The notes under the pieces are model-generated. The model did not search any database. It was not told where the DNA came from and saw only the letters and a list, made by a program, of their open reading frames with translations. A program made the position numbers and the translations under genes. From the NCBI GenBank assembly GCA_000310025.1, contig FN649726.1, forward strand, positions 1,906,546 to 1,970,545: a stretch of 64,000 bases of DNA, written 5' to 3'. Within the stretch, counting starts at the first letter, position 1, and each line of letters opens with the position of its first letter. This stretch comes from Ectocarpus siliculosus (taxonomy: Eukaryota; Sar; Phaeophyceae; Ectocarpales; Ectocarpaceae). Positions 24,061 to 39,285 of the stretch are shown here, piece by piece.

Positions 24061-24231
24061 ACACACGAACCTCCATCATGGGAACTCCACCTTCACGGAA
24101 ACTTGAACTGCCATCGGTGCCTACCTTCATTTTAACAACATCCTACACCCACTTTCAGAGAAAACGTTGCCTTGGAATCGCTTCAAATAAAGCGGGGGCG
24201 CGCAGCGCCCAAAACCTTGTCTCCACACATT

Positions 24232-27200
24232 TTACTTTCTCTCTGACGAAAGTCGAGATATTGCCGCCAAGGCTTCCTCATCCGTAAGTCCCGTCTCGTA
24301 GTGATCCACAACTCGGATGCCAACACCGGCCGCTTGTTCTTCAGCCACAGCTAACACGTTGGCCGTCGTTGTTTCTTTCGGCCGAAGCAGGTTGCAGGCG
24401 GCCTCGAACGTACCGTCTTTTCTCTGAAGGGTTAGTGATTCCACCTGCAAGAGGGTTGGATTGCCCTGGGCGGCTTAGGTTGATGAATTTGTTGGGAAAT
24501 GGTCGTTGCTGTGTACGTCATGCACGGCCTTGCTGAAATAGTGACTGGGTTCGTCGCTTCGGATACGTATCATAGCATCAGCTCACAGTTCACGATGGAT
24601 GCGGTTTCTTCGCGCTTTGCGTGCAAAGTATGCCATCCCGAAGCAGGGGGCGTAACGTTGCGGGAAATGGTTACATATCGGCCTGAACCAATGCTCCACG
24701 TAGAGGGCTTCCGTGGCGAAGATCGCTTTCACTCCAAGTCAAAGGAACCGTTGAAGTGCCATGTACACTTTCGGGCGTAGGAACCCAAACAAAGCGCGTT
24801 TGGGAAAACCAAGTGATAGTGCATAACAGCACATAGACTATCAGCTCGTAAGTTACGGGAAAAAAATTCGACAAGCGAGGCGGTTTTCGACAGAATATTT
24901 TGCCTCGTAAAGATGATATTTCTCGCTCGACCATACTGATTGATTGCTCCGTTCCGCGAAAATATGCCAATGGAAAACGTCCCGCTGCGTGAGGTTGATC
25001 AAAATCGATTGCAACAAATGGGTGCTGAACGAAACGACTCATGCTTCTCCGTCAACGAATCAGCTGCCAGACCCACAACAAAGCACGATATTTTGGTGTG
25101 CTGGGTACCGTTTTGTGCCCGGTTGTGTGGACAACGCGCCAAGACACACACCGTGCCCCGTATGCACGCAAACGCAAACGCACACGCACACGCCCAAGCC
25201 TGCTGGTGCGGGAGAACAGTTGGTTTGTGAGAAGTTGTAACAATTGGCACGGTCTAGCAGTAGAGTCGAGATCAAGTCCAGAGTATAAACTGTACTATTG
25301 CATGGGAGGAGACATATTATCTGTGAAAGGAATAGTGCGAATTGCACTACGCGAATGTTTACGTCATGGTGATGAAGCAACGATTGTTAGGTATAGCGTT
25401 TGGATGTGTCTGGCCGCGAGGCCGCGGATGGTGCAAACGGCACACACCGTGCATCTGACGAAATATTCCCATCTTGGATGTACTAACGTTAAAGTACGTT
25501 AACAACAAGGCCGCCTGAGAACCGTTACAAAGTACGGGCTTCTGTGTGGTCTGGATGAGTCTTGCACCGTCATCAAGGCCGTGGTTTTGCCCATATAGTC
25601 TACGGGAGGTAGACTAACCGCAAGAAGAAATAAACTGCGATGGCTACAAACTGCGATTGACATCTACTTCCCTTCCGTTTCTTGACGTCTACACTAAAAA
25701 CGTCCTGGCCCGCAGAGGTGGCGTTCGCCATGTGAGGAAATCCGCGAAGCGACAATTTTGACATCGAACGAAACAGCCCGCAAAGCTGTTCTTGTCAATG
25801 AATGCTACTTGGTTACGGTAATTTTTTGCCCACGGTTGTTTTCGATAGAATATCGATGTTCCCTCCTGGGAGTACAAGATGAGCAATCGCGAGACCAAAC
25901 AAGAGAAGAGAGGGGGTCAGTGAGTGAGCTTACCCACGGCAATCCACCATCTTTCTCTCGCAGGCTTCGAGTCACTTTCGAAGCCAGGCGCTTGTCATCG
26001 GTGCTCAGGAGGATGTTGTAGTTTGTCACCAGCGGGGTGCAGCCGACGGTGGCAATACCTCGAGACGCATCCACCTGCCGACAGCGATGGCGGAAGCGAG
26101 GCACGTGGTAGCGTTTTCGTGGAACGCGGGTCGGCGGCAAGTAGGAGCAGTCGGTTCCTGTATCAACTCACGCTCAGAGTACGACAAGCCTGGGGTGTGT
26201 GGGTTATCCCCATTAGGAATTAGAATCGTGAGGGTGATGCCGTAGATCTTAAATCCACAACGTGTTCACTTCAAACGTGTCCGGTGACTCGTTCTGTTGT
26301 AGCTGACCGGACTACACGGATGGATGTCGAAAGGCAACTATAGGATGATATTACAACACACACGCCCACCTCGTTTGGCCCAAGGTCTGCATCGATCGTC
26401 GCGGGGAGCTCTCCGCCGACAAAGTAGGGTGTTGATCTCCGCACCTGCCAACCACAACATAAACAGAACAACAGTATTATTGATGGTTCCTGCTGTATAT
26501 CTACCTTGTGGAGTTAAGTCACAGGACGCTGTGCTCAAACAACAGACTGAATTCGGCATCTTTCGACCCTCGACGGGATGCATCATACAACAACGCGGTC
26601 GATCGTGGCTGCCCCCATTACGGTACTAGAACTTGGCGTTCATTCTGCTTGTCTGACATCGCTGTGCTCTCTTCTGCCAAGAAAATATGAAGGGGAGTAC
26701 TGCTGCAGATGCAGCAGTGCTTCAAACAGCAGCTGCGGTGTGGTTGGGTTTGCCGTTCGCAGGCGTCGTGCCTCACGAAAGTACTCAACCATACGTCTGT
26801 AGATATATGTATTAAAACCTACAAGCTCACGTAGTATTTCAAGGTTCTTCGCGATAGTCGCTGCGCTTGCGTGGACAGCAGGTAGTGCGACGCACTGACG
26901 TCATCGTCGGCCTCGCGCCACCCGACCGCGCAAAGAGAGATACAGAGCCAGCGCCTCAGGACTGCCCCCTGCGATTTGTCCTACGTTCGTTTCCAATACT
27001 ACGAAGCACGTGCACCACTTAAGCTCTGCCATCCAGAAACGGCCTCGACCGAAAAAAGAGCATGGTTGGAGGTGCGGGGGGGTCTACGGCTCAAGCACCC
27101 AAAAGTCATATACACACTTCAAAGTCTTATGCCGACAATGAACTCTACAGCAGTGTCGATGGATGCCCATGGGCAAAAAATAACACCACTTCCATGAAGT

Positions 27201-28139
27201 ACCAAACAAGTTATCTTTAACACGGCCATCTGTTCTATTTATTGTACCATAGCTAGAAAAATACGTGTTCTCTCCATTGCGTCTGCCTTTGCTACTTAGC
27301 CTGCAATTGGGACATGGATTGCTTGATGAGCGTCGCATCATGGCATCTAGCAAAGAAACAGGCAACTAACCGCGGCGTGCCACATACACGTTCCCCACCG
27401 TAAAGAGACTTGTTTTGTTTAGCCCGAACTTTTCAACTCTCAGGTTCTTTAGTGCGGGCGCTAACTCCTGACTATGTAGACCGCCTTGACAAAAATCGGG
27501 GTTTGTGCTAAATTTCTCCGCTTTCGGCACGCACAACAAAACAATCAACTGCACAAATTTACATCAACATGCAGTGCGTAGTCCCAGCGGAGAAACACCC
27601 GCCGCGTGCCCTTGGCTCAATCTCACCTCCGCTAACCGTCTGCCGTTGTTTAGGTCGCCGTACAGCAAGACGGGTAGGCCCACATCCTTCCCCAGTGCCG
27701 TCGCAATGGCCAAGCCTGCCTTCTGAGCAATCTCCTGGCTGCCTTCCCCCCCCAGTGGGTGCACTGACACGTGATCAACCACCCCGATTCGGGGGTGGGC
27801 TGCCTCGTGCTCTAGAAGATCGATTGCTCGGACGGCGCGACGGCTAACCTCTACCGAAGCTCTCGCCACGGCATCGGGACACGCGCCGCCTATCGTGAAG
27901 CCCGTGCGGTGGTACTGGGGATCTCTGAACTGCCTGATCAGGCCAGCGGTACCGGGAGCAGTCGTCCTTGCCGCCTCGGCCAGAGCATCCAACAGCGTGC
28001 TGTTTCTCCCCTCTGACACATACACCACGGCGCAGCACCTGGCAGGGGCTTCTGCACCGTACTCTCGGCAAGCCATGTTGGTGTTGCCGATCCGACGGCG
28101 CAAAAATGGCTGCCGTGTGCATAAACGCAGCAGCAGCAT
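24232..28139 (-). CDS. Formiminotransferase-domain protein, plant-type, stand-alone (4 exons)
   Basis: Likely acts in folate-linked one-carbon metabolism: the family fold is the formiminotransferase N- and C-subdomain pair of FTCD, here without the cyclodeaminase domain. Exons 28139-27627, 26444-26370, 26074-25934 and 24444-24232 are all phase 0 with GT-AG introns, giving 313 residues. The N-subdomain shows CAVVYVSEGRN, RTGFTIGG and the active-site region HPRIGVVDHVSVHPLG with conserved histidines. The short second exon holds STPYFVGGELPA. The C-subdomain has ATVGCTPLVTNYNILLSTDD and GTFEAACNLL near the end. This order and length match the land-plant stand-alone proteins, whose exact reaction is less well defined than that of animal FTCD. 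Two starts are possible: 28139 gives an Arg-rich leader without acidic residues that could be an organelle targeting peptide; 28076 starts at MACREYG and is 21 residues shorter. Confidence 0.88.
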
Positions 28140-28517
28140 TGATTCTTGGGTTATATAGCCAGCGCCAGGAAGGACACCCGGAAGCTCTCCCCAACAAACG
28201 CCAGGTGCACCAACACGACAGCCGTGGGCTAAAGATGTTGCTATAGAAAACTCAACAGAAGATGCTCACATCCGAAAGGTTAATTGACTGTAGACTACTT
28301 CGGGGAGCGTCAGCACGTCAGCACACGGCACGATCGGGGCGGCAAACAAATGTGAAGCCGCGCCCCGCGCCACGGCGGCAATCTCAGGACGCAATCTCAC
28401 AGTCCTGTGCGACGGCCCCGATCCCCCCAACTACATGTATAGCGCCCCAACGAAAACCAGTCCGAGACATCTGCGGAGCCCCCTCATTTCGAAATTTGAA
28501 TCGGCGGCTGCTGGGGT
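28140..28517. promoter_or_regulatory. Shared divergent promoter region, formiminotransferase / DHFR-TS
   Basis: Only 378 bp separate the first in-frame start of the minus-strand formiminotransferase gene from that of the plus-strand DHFR-TS gene. Both 5' UTRs and both core promoters must lie here or overlap the N-terminal exons. I see no obvious TATA box in a convincing position. A bidirectional promoter is an inference from spacing. Confidence 0.55.
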
Positions 28518-32575
<4,058 letters not shown>

Positions 32576-34127
32576 GCGAGACGGCCAAGGATAGAGAGAG
32601 AGACGCGACGGCAACGGGGCAATGTGAAGAGAATTGCGCCCTAGCACAGCGGGGCACCGTTTGCGGCGGAGGCTTGCAAGTTGCTGCACCGCTAGCTCCA
32701 GGGGGAGGCGGGGCGTCTTTGTTTCGATGGCAAGGCTGTCGAGTGTAAATACGTGGGGAGGGACAGGAAGGATCATTGCTGTAACGCTGTTTTTTTGTTC
32801 GCTCATGTGTGTATTTTTTTCCCTTTTTTTTAGCTCGGGCGCACAGGTTGATGCGCCTCGTTCCCGCTACAAACGACAAGAGCAAATACCTCTCTTGTGT
32901 TTGTTTTTGTGTGAGTTTTCGTCGCTCGTCGCCTTAGATTGAGCGCAATCCTGTCTACTTAGAATGTTTGGCCTTCCTGAATAACATTTTCAACAACTGA
33001 TGAGTCTACAATCTACACGTCCAACTTTCTTATGTGGGGTGAGTGACGCGGGTTCGCACGTTATTTCAAGCGTGCGAATTCGCAGAATTGCGGAAGAGGG
33101 GGGGGGTGCCAAAAACTGGCGCTGCCACGTTGACTGTATTGACGGGCAGAGTTGGCTTCAGTTGTAGTTGTCCGCAGTCCGGAGGACAGCTGTGGGACAG
33201 CTGTAGCGATACCTTCACGACTCAAATCAGACGGGGCTAGTCGATCGCAGTGATCTCAAGAAAAGGGGCTTTGCATCAAGAGGCGAAGCACCAACCTCAT
33301 TAGCACGGTTCACACGCTTACAAGGGTGCACGCATCGATCAACACTGCGTGTATCGTGAGGACACGTCGAAGAAGAAACTGCACTTCCAATTTTTGCAGA
33401 TCTGCATCGCACAACCATTACGCTCCCGGTCCGCATTCCTCTCCAAGAGTAACTTGTGAAAAGACATCCCGCCGCATCAACCGTTGGACAGACAAGGAGA
33501 CCATAACCACACCTTACGCTTTGGCGTGTCCGAGTTACTAACCTTGATGCGTGCACGTCAGAAGAGCTGTTCAAAACACCTTCAAGCGTAGACCAACAGA
33601 ACAACAGTGATTGATTCGGCGCAGCTATGTATACAACCGGCTATAGACAGTCGGCCAATGCAATCCCCGCCCAGACGAAAAAAGACCACGCCCAACTGAC
33701 AACATCGCCCCGTCGTATCAAACATGAAGATGAAGCTTCTCGTTCAGTTCATAACCTCCCCGTTGGATGTACTATAATAACGCTACATTGGAGGTAGCCC
33801 AGACACTTGAGGAGCGAAAAAGAACCGCTCTTCCACCAGGGCTTACACACCACGGCCGTTCAAGCATGCCTCCGTGTGTGCCAAATCTGTTAACCTGATG
33901 GATAAATAGCCCGGCTACGGCGGCAACGGCACATCGCTGGGGACAGCGCGACAAACGCACTTTGGTTCTCCCGGAGAGAGAGAAAAAATAACGAGGCTCT
34001 ATCTAGACGCGCCGACTACTTTCAACACTAAAACACGTTATACCAGAGAACAGACATTGATACAGGTTGGCGAAGGCATTAGACCCGGCCCTACACTTCG
34101 GTGAGACTGGAGCGCTGTGTGGCCTCA
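32576..34127. other. Convergent intergenic region, DHFR-TS / NOB1, no gene recognised
   Basis: About 1.55 kb between two convergent stop codons; it should carry both 3' UTRs. ORFs here are short, unspliced and without conserved motifs. I see no structured RNA or repeat I can support. Confidence 0.5.
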
Positions 34128-36752
34128 TCAAAGCCTCGTCTTCACCCCTTTCTTCCCGCGCCGCTCTCGGCCTCTCGCCGAGTTGGGGTTCTTGCGGCCG
34201 TAGCCCACCACTAGGTCCGCCGACTTGGAGACGGTGAGCCCCACGTTGCCGGTGATGTCCTCTCCGAACATGGAGCTGACGTCTTTCTCCTTGCGGCGAG
34301 CCTGCGGGGGTTCCGTGGTTGCGGGAGAGTAGATGGGAGGGTGGTTAGATCGTCTTGGCCGCGTTAAGACGAAAGAAGGTGCGACACAAGCACGATTTCC
34401 GTCTTTCTCCCCTCGACAAACAAACATGCCATTGGTTGATTGTAGATTTGAACAAGCAGTGTATGCTGTGAGTGGTACGAACCAATATTTTATCCGAGTA
34501 TCCTTTTGATGTACTCCACGTCACGCTTATGATGAATTGGTACTGGCCTCGGTTCGTCATCAACTTCTCTTCGGCTAGGAAAACTACGCTAACCGCGAAA
34601 ATGTTCCTACCAGATGGCGCCTCATTCTTGACAATACGGAAAGAAGTGAGTCGGTGCTCGCTGAAAACAGGAGCGCCAAAACATGGGGGCAAACATCCCT
34701 TCAGAAAGAACAGCCCCACCTCCTCAACGACCCCTCGCTTTCCGCCCCCGCCACAACGGCAGCTTGCAAAGTGCGCGACCCCCCCACCTCGCTTCAGGCA
34801 CGCACGACGAAGTAACAACGAAAGAAATACCCGACACACGGGACCGACCGACCCACGATACACACAGACAAGGACACCGAAGAGTAAGTAACACACACGC
34901 GAGCGCGCCCACCTTCTGCGCCCAGATGCCGGACAGCAGCTGGTCTTCCCGCAGCAGGAGGTCCCCCTCGAACCTACCCTTGGCCGGGTTCGCCGCCGGG
35001 ATCGAGAACTTGCTCCCGCGGAGGTTAACCTTGTGGTTTTTGCGAAGGTGCACCCGCGTCGCTCCGCTGTTGGCGTTGACCGAGCACGAGACGCGGTCGA
35101 GGGTGGCGTTGCCACACACGGGGCAGAAGAGCCGGCCCATCTCGGTGCAGGTCTTGAAGCACGCGGCGCAGCGCAGGATCCACTGCTTGACGCGGTGGAC
35201 GGCCATGCCGTCGAGGGACAGGAGAGGCAGGCCCACCTGAACATACAATATCAGTCGGTGTAGAGAAGAGTGAGGTAGGATAGTTTGAGGGTGAGGATCG
35301 TTGACGCCGAGGATCGTTGGCGTCGAGGATCTTTTTAGAGCAACGCATCGCGAGGCTCGTTGAGCAACAATGAGGGTTGTCGTGGCCGTTCCAAGTCTAA
35401 AATTTGACCTGGGTTTCGAATGGCGTGGTGACGGGGGAATGTTCATGCGGGTTTTAGCCCAACGCGGGGTCTGTTTAAGCTAAACGACGCACGGTTAACT
35501 TCCGCGATGACGGTGAGCGTCGAGGCTTTTTTTCGGAGTCGGCAATGCACAGCAGTATCTTGAACACCAGGGTCAAAAGCAGAAAGAGACCCTCACACAA
35601 ACGGGTAAGGCAGAGAAGAACGTCCCGCACAACAACTAAAAGTAATCGTCGCTCTTTCGCTGTCAAGTACACGACGCCCCCGCCATCCCATCACAAAAAA
35701 TGGCCTCGGGTGACACAAAACCACATGGCACCGGCCGAAATACACGAAAAATAACCGGTAACAGAGGCGGGCTACCAACCAAAACAGGACGCACCTGGAG
35801 GATAACGTTCTGCATGGCGAAGTCCGTCGTTACGCACCCCGCCCGGCACTGGCTCGCCACCGTCGACCTGCCCTTATGACTTCCCTTCCTCTGGGTCTGC
35901 GAGGGGCCGTTGAGGCCGATGCCGGCCGCCTTCTGGCTCTTGATGTTGGACGGGTTGACCCACCCCTCCCCGTCGTCGTCGTCCGCGCCTCCCCCCGACA
36001 CGCCGAACGCCGCCGCAGTGCTCATGATGCGAGAGGTTCCGGGCTTCGCGCCGTCCGGCCGAGGGCGGTCGGCGGCGGCGGCGGCACCGGGCGATGCTAC
36101 CCCGCTAGTCGTGAAATGTCCCGCGGGGTCGTCGTCGGTATCCAGCGGCGGCGGCGCTGCGGCGGCGGGTAACGGGGCCGGGTCGGCCTTGGCGGGGACC
36201 TTGAAAGGCGCCGGGTTCGATCGCGCCATGAGGGACCACGACGACGTGGGTGCGTCCGAGGGGGCTGCTGCCTTCGCCGCGGTTGCTGCCGGGGGGAGGG
36301 AGGGGGAAGAGGTGCTAGCGGCAGCGGCGGCCGGGGCGGCGGCAGGTACCGGTACGCTCTTTCCCCCTCCCAGGGAGGGGAAGTCGTCCGCGCTGAAGGG
36401 TGCGCTCGCCGCGGTGGCAGCGTCGTCTCCCGACTGTGCTTTTAACGCGCCGGCGCCCTCCGGCTCCCACTCACCATCGTCACCAACGTCGTCGCCATCC
36501 TTCTCCTCCTCCTCCTCCTCTCCGTCGCCGTTTGAGGCGCTACCGCTGTCGCTACCCTCGCTTTCTCCTTCGCCCTCATCGTTCTCGTTCTCCGCCGCCC
36601 GGCCATGCGCGTCGCCAGCGGCGCCAACATCGTCCGTCCAAGCCTGCTTTACCGCGGTACACAGAGACTCCACCTCCCCCGCCGCCTCCTTCTTCTTTCG
36701 TCCTATCGCTGTTGCTGCTGGGGTATCGGGCTCTTCCTCGCTGGGCTTTCCA

Positions 36753-36787
<35 letters not shown>

Positions 36788-39066
36788 GCGTACATCACCT
36801 GTCGTCGTCGACGCCGTTTGGAGGGTGGCATCCGCAAGAACTTTCGCGGAAGCTTCTTCTGTGGCGTCGTTCGCCGGCGCCAGAGTTGGCGCACTGACCC
36901 CCTTGCGGTTGCTGTTGACCTTGGTACCCTGCGTGGTGAGGTAGTTGGCGCAGACGCGCAGAGAGGGTCGTGAGTTGCAAATGTAGAGCAGAAATATACG
37001 TCCGAGTACGTGCAGTTTAGAAAAAGGCCAAGGTAGATGGTAGATCAGTATAGGGACAATGTTCCGACGTATGGCGGTCAAATAGCCTCGCCCAAGTGTC
37101 TGAAGAAGCCACAGCTGGATCAGGGGCCCCACGGCAGTAGAGAGGGTATTCGGTACACAGCGATCAATCCGAATGCGAGAGCTTTCATTGGGAAGAACTC
37201 TTGTGATTTGATATGTAACGGTTGGTATATAGAATGTTCACATGACGGCCCTTTCGCTTCCTCTCGAGTGAACTACCGCCCCCTTGCATGGTTCACACGG
37301 TTCATTGACTCGTCGAAGGAGTTGAGAAAATGAGAGAAGCTGGTCGGTAAGAGGTTGGCCAAAAAAATGAACGAAATCGATTCGTTGAGAGTTCACCGGT
37401 CGAATGGGCGCCGTACGCAGGTGCCCCGCGCCGGTCTCCTGCCTCTCCAGCATGTACGCCAGGGCGATGACCTTGAGATCCACGCGCGACAGCGACCGCA
37501 AGTCGCCCGTCTGCCGCGCGAAGCTCGCCGCTGCAAGGACAGACCCGCCGGGGAGAACAATAAAAGAGCGCATGAAGCTTTATTAGACTTAGCAGACGGT
37601 AGGTGTAGGGGAGAGCGATGCCGAGACCGCTGATAGAGGATGGCAGGACCGCCAGGATGCAGCAGAAAGCTCGGATGGCGTGCACTGCTGTCTACATACA
37701 CAACACAGCAGTAGAAGTAGTGGTGGCCATATGACCGAACTGCAGTCCTTTTGAAACCGACCCGTGTCTTTCATGCCCCATCGACTGACAGCTGACACCG
37801 CGTCCGAGGAGGCTACCAGTACTGCATGTAGGTTTCATTTGTGGGATTCATGCTGACCAGCTCGTTAGTTGGTACGGCAGTTCAAGCAGCCGAGCTAGCT
37901 GCGGAGATGCGCCGACAGTGGCGGCGGTGCCACCCGCACAGACGGGGCTGGGCATCGCCAACGGTTGGCTCACGAGCGCATCCTAATCGTTGCGATGCGA
38001 TCTCACTGTTGTTGTCAATACAACAGGACACAACAAATCAATTTCGTTGCACCTTGTGTGTGTGACGGACGGTGTTGAGTTTCGCCGCACTTCGGACCTT
38101 GTCCGTCCCCCCAGCAGCCCAGACCATTTGCCTGCTGCTCCTGCGTGGACTACTCAGCCGACGCAATTTAGGCCATACACTGCTGTGACGTGCTACATAC
38201 ATACACCAGCAGCCTTGTTCTTGGGTGTGCCATCGCAAGCGCACCCGGCAGTCCTGAGGGCGTCCATGTCTGCCTCGTCATGCGGGTGCTTCCTCATCGA
38301 CTCACCGAACTTCATGGCCTCGTCGGAGGGCTCCCTCAGCTTGAGCTCGAACGGCAGGGACTCCAGATGTTGGCGAGCTTTCTTGTCCCTGATCTCGGCA
38401 ACCACCTCCGGAATGGTCCAGAAGTTCTGAGGAGACATGTGGTACGTCGGAGAGCAGGTGGCGTGGGGGTGGTGGCATGTAGTCTACGAAAGGAGCTCGG
38501 CGACGATGGTCGTACAGGCAAGTACAAGCTGCTGTCCTTCGTACAGGACACGCCGTGCGTGCGTTGCGTATGGTGTTGCCACGACCCCACGGATGAAGCG
38601 CGTACAAACAGGAGTTACACCAGTGAAGGCCGTGATATACGCTGAAGGTGGAGATGGGTCACCCGCAACACAGGCTTGAGAGCAAAGCACCTATAGAGGG
38701 TAGATTCAACACGCGCCCACCGCCACCGAATCGGACAACACAAAAAATCAAATTCAAATTTGCTCTCACCTCAGCGGCCGACGCAAGCGTCATCCCAGCA
38801 CCTTTGATGATAGCTCCGGAGTCGATCACTAGATGGGTTAGCTTCTGATCGCCAGCTGCGGGGGCCGGGGATGGGCCAGCACCAACGGCGTATGGCTTCT
38901 TCTTGCCCCTGCCCTTGCGCTGGGTGTTGGCGGCTTTGCGAGGCGGCGCAACTACCGTTGTGAAGGTCGCCGCGTCTGCTGTGTCTGCTACGGCGCCGAC
39001 CGTCCCGCTAGGAGAAGCATCAGGAACAGGGGGGGAAGTCGACGAGGATGGTAATGGTTGGGCCAT
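34128..39066 (-). CDS. NOB1: RNA-binding protein NOB1, 20S pre-rRNA endonuclease (6 exons, 727 aa)
   Basis: NOB1 is the PIN-domain nuclease that cleaves site D to mature 18S rRNA in the pre-40S particle. Exons 39066-38770, 38426-38306, 37530-37397, 36928-35795, 35236-34913 and 34301-34128 join in consistent phase to 728 codons including the stop. The PIN domain begins at LTHLVIDSGAIIKG, continues with WTIPEVVAEIRDKKARQHL and ends with FARQTGDLRSLSRVDLKVIALAY; acidic residues typical of PIN catalysis are present. A 378-codon exon supplies a long Ala/Pro/Glu/Asp-rich disordered insert, then the conserved DFPSLGGG-like and WVNPSNIKSQK and CVTTDFAMQNVILQ segments. The Zn ribbon shows CAAC and CPVCGN, followed by NLRGSKFSIP. 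The C terminus is basic (GYGRKNPNSARGR). Human and yeast proteins are about 410-460 residues; the excess here is the disordered insert. Confidence 0.95.
36755..36790. repeat. (CAG/CTG)n run encoding poly-Ala in NOB1
   Basis: About ten GCA/GCT codons, read on the minus strand as an alanine run inside the disordered insert of NOB1. An expandable repeat within a coding exon. Confidence 0.9.
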
Positions 39067-39285
39067 GCTGAGCTAGGTGCTCGCTTGTGCGTTTGGCCTC
39101 TCTCTGCTCTTGTCATATCATGTGGGGCGGCTGGCGGCTGTTGGGGGAGACGTGACATGATAATCCGTAGTCTTGGGTATGCCGGTGCGGAGCAAACTGA
39201 CGAATATAAAAACCCGAACACACACACCACGAAGAGCGCAGATGCCACACCGCATCCACCATAAACCCCACAAGAGCATAGAACA
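39067..39285. promoter_or_regulatory. Shared divergent promoter region, NOB1 / F-box coiled-coil gene
   Basis: Start codons of the two divergent genes are 219 bp apart, so core promoters and 5' UTRs must be compressed into this interval. I see no clear TATA box. A bidirectional promoter is inferred from spacing only. Confidence 0.55.

Larger units (their letters stand above)
21294..24231. other. Intergenic region between G-alpha 5' end and formiminotransferase 3' end
   Basis: About 2.9 kb. It should contain the G-alpha promoter and 5' UTR on its left and the 3' UTR of the minus-strand formiminotransferase gene on its right. It includes dispersed-repeat copy B (21519-21561) and the pyrimidine-rich tandem repeats of 23253-24060. 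I find no supportable exon. Confidence 0.5.

Noticed and set aside
35910-36944. 344-codon open frame antisense to NOB1
   Set aside because: Mirror of the Ala/Pro/Glu-rich NOB1 insert; composition is explained by the sense strand.
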